DNA of 64,000 bases from Corylus avellana (lineage: Eukaryota > Streptophyta > Magnoliopsida > Fagales > Betulaceae): contig NC_081547.1 in assembly GCF_901000735.1 (NCBI RefSeq), positions 8,600,193 through 8,664,192 of the forward strand, given 5' to 3'. Every line of letters starts with the position of its first letter. Position 1 is the stretch's first letter. Of this stretch, positions 59,101 to 64,000 are shown piece after piece. Under the pieces are notes generated by a model that made no database searches, was not told the DNA's origin, and was given only the letters and a program-made list of their open reading frames with translations. The translations under genes were made by a program, and so were the position numbers.

Positions 59101-60909
59101 CATCAAGATGAGACTAAAGGTAAAATTCTAATCATAAGATTCAAATTCACACACACACACACAAAAAAATCTTTAGATACACACTTACCATGCTCATGAT
59201 GATTTTACTAGTTGTAATGATAGATACTAAATCCAACATTCAAAATGCAACATTGGAGTCAATACAAGGACAATTTACATATTCTGAGCTCTTAAAAATT
59301 ACCAACAACTTTGAGCGGATTCTTGGTAAAGGCGGAGTGGGAATAGTTTACCACGGCAACTTAGATCATCGTCAAGTAGCAGTGAAGATACTCTCTCCTT
59401 CATATGTTCAAGGGTTTCAGCAATTTCAATCAGAGGCACGTAATTGTAACTCTTATAAAATATTTATGATCATTAATATATATGATCGGACTTGTATATT
59501 AAAATCAAGGTAATAATTTGTAATTACAGGTTAAACTTCTTATGGGGCTTCATCATAGAAACTTAACTAGCCTTGTTGGGTACTGCTATGAAGGAACTAA
59601 CATGGGACTCATTTATGAGTACATGGCCTATGGAGACTTAAAAGCACACCTTTCAGGTATATATGGGCGTAATTGAAATATTAAGCAAAAAGTACTCTAG
59701 TGTTAAGCTTATTAAATCTTACCCTTCTTATAGAAGAAATTTTTTATAGTTAATTATAGAATTAGAAAAATTTTATTACATTGATCAGTACTATATATGT
59801 AATCAACATTAATTTATTTGAATAACAAAACAGATCAAGGTTTACGCATTTTATTAATGGATGTAGGTGAGAAGGCAAATATCTTAAATTGGGAAGATAG
59901 ACTCCGAATAGCGTTAGATGCAGCACAAGGTTAGCAATGAGCTTATTTGTATAATTCTTTCTTTTGAACGTCATTTTTTTTTCCCTCGTTTTCTACAAGT
60001 GATGTGGTCATGAATTTGTAGGATTGGAGTATTTGCACCATGGTTGTAAGCCACCTATAATTCACGGAGATGTGAAGCCTACAAACATCTTGTTAACTGA
60101 AAATTTATGTGCCAAATTAGCGGATTGTAGCCTATCCAAAATTTTCCTCAATGATCATGGCACCCATGTGTCAACTAATGTTGTTGGCAACCCTGGGTAC
60201 CAAGACCCCGAGTGAGTATTTCTATTATTATTTTACTTAAGATCTTTGACATTCATTTTCTATGCCAATAAAAGAGTGACATTTATATTCCACAAAGATG
60301 TGACCCATTACGAAACGAAAAGGAAATACAAATGATATGTCGATAAATAAGATTAAATGTATTGAATTTAGGCCTTACGTGACATGTTTATTTTGATCCA
60401 TGAGACAATTAAAAACGAACTCAAACATTAATATATTTAAAATCAAGGAAATTACAAGCTTTGTCAAGAATAACTTCGATACAATTATTAAAAAGTAACA
60501 TGTTTTGACTTGCAGGTACTACATATCAAACAAGTTAACGGAGAAAACTGATATTTATAGCTTTGGTGTTGTTCTTTTAGAAATAATCACAAGTCGGCAT
60601 GCAATAGAAAGATCTCGAGAAAGGACTCACATAAGTCAATGGCTGAGTTCCGAGCTTGAGAAAGGTAATATAAAAGGTATTGTTGATCCAAGGTTGCATG
60701 AATATTTCAACATCAACTCTGCTTGGAAAGCTGTCGAAATAGCATTGGATTGTTTATCTCCAACATCTACAAAAAGGCCAACTATGATTCAAGTAGTGGA
60801 CATACTAAATGAGTGTTTGTCACTTGAATTGGCTCGCAGGAAGCTGGAGGGCCATAAGGACGAAACAATTGATTTTATTGAAATTATCAACATGAATTTG
60901 AGTACTTAA
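56064..60909 (+). pseudogene. RLK4: malectin-like LRR receptor kinase, frameshifted, degenerate kinase
   Basis: Exons: 56064-56148, 56284-56815, 57041-57519, 57617-57758, 57853-57924, 58024-58093, 58173-58253, 58953-59119, 59224-59435, 59530-59656, 59867-59929, 60022-60211, 60516-60909. Signal peptide and malectin-like domain are intact. LRR exon 6 has 70 bp instead of 72: a 2-bp loss in the GPV codons shifts the frame and gives TGA at 58212-58214, so the product would be a secreted protein of about 473 aa. Later exons have kept open frames, but HRD is HGD, DFG is DCS, the P-loop is GKGGVG, and GTPGYLDPE is [16 protein letters not shown] has lost its Cys. The changes suggest long relaxation of kinase function. 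Alternatively it evolved into a decoy ectodomain. Confidence 0.85.
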
Positions 60910-62068
60910 CTCACTCCTTGAACATTTTTCACTTCCTGTACTTTTTTTGTTAGTGCATAATGTACTTCAAATGAACCATCCATGATGGTTCTAATGGACT
61001 ATTTTGTTTGTAATATATATGTACTAAATTTACCATTCATATATTACTTACCTCCTTAAAACTTTAGTTCAGTGCAACTCAAACTTATTTTAAAAGTTTA
61101 GATGTCAGTTTGCTCGATCCCTCCATCCAAATTAGCCGTTTAACTTAATTGATGGCAAAACATATGAAATAACTAAATTTTTCTTTGACAATTTTGCTCG
61201 ATCCCTTCATCCAGAGTTTAAATTTTATTTTTTAGTATAAAAACAATTTATCTCAATTTTTTTAGTCACGTGTTTTGAAAAGTGTTTTTTAGTATGATCA
61301 ACATTTGAAAAAGTGTTTCATATGGGGTTAACATAAGAAAATTGTTTGGTCAACTTTATAAAAAATATTTTGTGTTTTCAAAGAAACAAGCACTAAAAAT
61401 ACCCAGAATAGCCCTGTTTAAAAATAATTAAAAAAAAAATTAAGAGAAAAAAATTTGTTATCGGGCACCCACCGCTTTACATGTTTTTCATAGAATTTTT
61501 AATTATATAAAAAATTAAATATTTTTTGAATTCAGGGGTATAATGGTCATTTCACTATACTCTCTGATTAACTCAAAACCCTAGTGATAGGGGTCACATT
61601 GCAAATTTTTTTAAGCCAGATACACTAAATTGAGAGCTTTAAATTCTAGGGAATTATTGCAAAAATGTTGAAAATTCAGGGAATTAAGTGGAGTTTTTCC
61701 CATAAAAAAAAAATAAAAAAGTGACCACGCGACTACTATCAGTGGAACAGATGGGTAGCGGCTACCTCAATCCTATAGACAACCAGGGGCAAACATACCC
61801 TTAGCTTAGTAGGGTTCTTGGCAACCCTGAAAAAAAAAAAAAAAAATTTAAGGTCCTTATAAAAATATAATTTTCTTTACTATGGTACCAGCAATGATAA
61901 TTGGTTCCAGCAATGATGATATTTTTAGCTTTCTCAAGAAATTGCTAAAGATTGTTAAGATTGAGGAATAAATTGCTAAATATTTTATTACGAAAAATAT
62001 AATAGATGAACTTTATTCCATGAAACATCGTCGTCAAACATAATTCTAAGGCGATGCCAAATTCTTCA
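60910..62068. other. RLK4 3' flank and intergenic DNA
   Basis: The first 300 bp match the 3' flanks of the other RLK copies (gaaccatccatgatggttct at 60975). From about 61530 (ttcaggggtataatggtcat) a block is repeated at 62300 inside the MITE at 62069. No gene is seen. Confidence 0.5.
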
Positions 62069-62445
62069 TTGCTTTTTCAATCTCGTCCCCCCTCACCCAA
62101 AAAGGTCACAAACTCTCAATTATTGTATCAAACTTTAAAAAATTCACCATCTCAGTCCTTTGTTAAGATTTTTTGTCAGATCTTAATAGAGGGGGTGAGG
62201 AATTCCCAAAATACCATTTTATTTTAATTTAAAAAATAAAAATAAATAAATTAAAAAAAAAACTTTAATTGTAATCTAAGAGAGTTTTGTAATTACATAA
62301 AGTTTACAGGGGTATAATGGTCATTTCATCATTAACCATCTAATTTAACCTCAAACACTAATGGAAATGGTGAGATTGCAAATTTTTAAAAGTTTAATTC
62401 ATTAAATTAAGAGTTTTTGAACTTCTAAAGAGAAATTGTAAAAGC
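62069..62445. mobile_element. MITE-like element with long imperfect inverted repeats
   Basis: The left arm (ttgctttttcaatctcgtcc ... caccatctcag) and the right arm, read in reverse complement (ttgcttttacaatttctct ... gcaatctcacc), pair over about 100 bp. A related half-copy is at 61530-61700. The superfamily is not determined. Confidence 0.45.
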
Positions 62446-63342
62446 AATATAATGAATCGAAAGTTTAAAGGGTTTAAGTGAAGTTTTCCTTTTTTTTTTT
62501 TTTTTGTTAAAAAAAATTTGTACATGTGAATAGCAAACTTGAAAATTTTTGTATGTAACTGTTGTATATAGTAAAGACATGTAACTTTTGTATAGAGTTA
62601 TAACTTATGGTTTAGTATGAAATTAAGTAATTAAGGAAGAGCTTAATTCAAGTATGTTCAAAGATTTTTGGAGAAAATATATTTTAGCAAGGAAGAAAGA
62701 AGAGCTTCAGGTAAATTTTCTTCCTCTTCGTCTTCTCTCTTTTCGTAACTGTCCGAAATTCTCTCTCGTCGGAACCCTGTTTTCTCATGCTTTGGTTTAA
62801 TTTCGAATCTTGGTGCATATTTCTGAAATTTACGCTTCATGTTGGCATACCTATGGATGATTTGAGAGTATTTTGCTAATTTTGGATTTGGGGATGAAAA
62901 ATTGTAGAAACCCGCCCCTATTTGTTTTTTGTAGAAGCCCCTAGTATGTGGAATTTGAGGATTATTGGGTCAACGCTAATGGTGGGTGTTGTTTTGATTT
63001 TGGGATAATTTCTTGATTTGATTTTGTGTGTTTCTTGATATGGGATTTTATTTTGGGTGCCATTTGAACTACATCTTATTGGAGATGTTTTGTGGTGAAA
63101 TTATATTTGCGGTATTTTGAGGTGAATTTTTCTGGATTTTTGATACTGAAAATTCTGGCACTTATTTTGAAGTTTATTGAGGCTGTGCTTTGTCCGGTTC
63201 TGTAATTCTCTGTTTGGTTGCTGAGAAAACTGAGGAAATACAAAAGAAAATGGAACCCCTGATCAGCTCACCTAACCAGTGAAAGTTTCCTTATGCATGC
63301 ATAGTTTATTGTGTGAATAAATGCTTATTTATGCTTAGAATT
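62446..63342. other. Intergenic, possible transcribed 5' region
   Basis: A CT-rich stretch at 62700-62790 with a donor-like cttcaggtaaat looks like a first exon and intron of a gene to the right. No protein can be assigned. Confidence 0.3.
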
Positions 63343-63505
63343 TGAAATTTTCGAACCAAAAATTTCAGACACTGTGTTTTTTCCCCCCAAACCTCAAAAA
63401 CACCAAAATCCCTCAAATTTCTGAAATTTCTGCCTCTCTCTCCCTCTCACTCACCTCCCTCATCACTCTCACTCTCAATCTCTCTCTCTCTCTCTCTCTC
63501 TCACT
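63343..63505 (+). repeat. Leader-like segment shared with the CACTA element
   Basis: Matches the reverse complement of 27896-28046: gaaattttcgaaccaaaaat, then the ccaaacctcaaaaacaccaa block and cctccctcatcactctcact. A CT microsatellite follows. Confidence 0.7.
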
Positions 63506-63600
63506 CCGGCGCACTAAGCTCTCTCCGACAGCTCTCTCTCCGGCGCACCTTTGAATCGATGTATGTGATTAATGTCTTGCAGTGTGATTTTTGATTGCAG

Positions 63601-63717
63601 GCGATGGTTCCTTTTCAAGCGTTGCAGGCATTTGGAGTCTCTGTTGATGCCGTGTGCCCCGGTAAGAAGGCCGGCAATATCTGCCGCACTGCCGTTCATC
63701 AGTCTTCTGGTGATCAA
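63601..63717 (+). pseudogene. DJ1D: DJ-1/PfpI family exon fragment (DJ-1 homologue D-like)
   Basis: After a good acceptor (gattgcag) the frame reads [17 protein letters not shown], then CPGKKAG and [12 protein letters not shown]. This is the region shortly after the N-terminus of plant DJ-1 D-type glyoxalase III proteins. The frame then runs into CT-rich non-coding DNA, where the family continues with its conserved RGHNF region. No other DJ-1 exon is seen up to 64000. It is therefore a captured or broken exon. The shared leader to its left links it with the CACTA cargo, but no CACTA terminus is visible nearby. Confidence 0.75.
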
Positions 63718-64000
63718 GTCTCTCTCTCACTCTCTGTTATTTTTATTTTTCTCTGTTTTTGTATTTAAGTTTTTGGGTTCTTGTTCTATGAGATTTTTCA
63801 TCTTCAAATTTCTGCCTTTTCTTGTCCTCTGCCATGTTCTCTTTTTTCTTGTATAAACCCCATTTGTAGAAATTTGTTTTTGGATGAATGAGCATCATTT
63901 TACTAAAACAAACTTACCGCCTATGAGACACAACTACCTACTGCTACTGCGCACAAATTTACTACTGTTACAAACTGAGACCACCTTCTACAGACAAACA

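Noticed and set aside
62700..63342. Possible real gene to the right of RLK4
   Set aside because: Only CT-rich leader-like DNA and a donor-like site are visible; no coding exon can be assigned before the DJ-1-like fragment.

Overview
The window is plant nuclear DNA, almost certainly from a eudicot. It has AT-rich intergenic DNA, genes with many short GT-AG introns, a tandem cluster of malectin-like LRR receptor kinases, and heavy nested transposon load (LINE, Ty3/gypsy, CACTA, hAT-like, Harbinger-like MITE, SINE, solo LTR). A woody rosid is plausible, but this is inference. Five gaps of exactly 100 N (3430, 16030, 28757, 32764, 45413) show that this is a scaffold of contigs with gaps of unknown true size.

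The core is a tandem array of LRR-I type receptor kinases, all on the + strand: RLK1 (7506-12185, the only intact copy, 13 exons, 876 codons), RLK2 (19510-30135, pseudogene split by a CACTA transposon), RLK3 (45213-48521, gap plus nonsense codon), a last-exon remnant at 50085-50251, and RLK4 (56064-60909, frameshift and degenerate kinase motifs). RLK1 and RLK2 share one type of 5' flank, and RLK3 and RLK4 share another. An old LINE 3' relic and other repeats recur between the genes, so whole gene-plus-flank units were duplicated.

The transposon layers are, left to right: a LINE (15012-18144) with a poly-A tail and target duplication, whose middle seems to be the sequence now placed backwards at 1-3429; a truncated CACTA-like element (4030-5228); a solo LTR (12637-13615); a 5.9-kb CACTA element (23396-29265) carrying minus-strand exon fragments of an FCF1-like rRNA-processing gene and a SCAMP gene; a degenerate Tat-type Ty3/gypsy element (32864-42675) with an opposite-strand extra ORF; a hAT-like element (50612-53049) with a Harbinger-like MITE inside it; and a hAT-like 781-bp element at 48944-49724.

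The most notable observations are these. (1) A 1,113-bp inverted identity stops at a gap on both sides and includes 95 bp of host flank, which points to a misplaced contig. (2) The CACTA element combines exons from two unrelated genes behind a leader that recurs at 63343-63505, next to a DJ-1-like exon. (3) The RLK paralogues share a GC-AG intron exactly at the alpha-C glutamate codon. (4) RLK4 has HGD and DCS in place of HRD and DFG. No CRISPR array, operon or tRNA/rRNA gene was seen.
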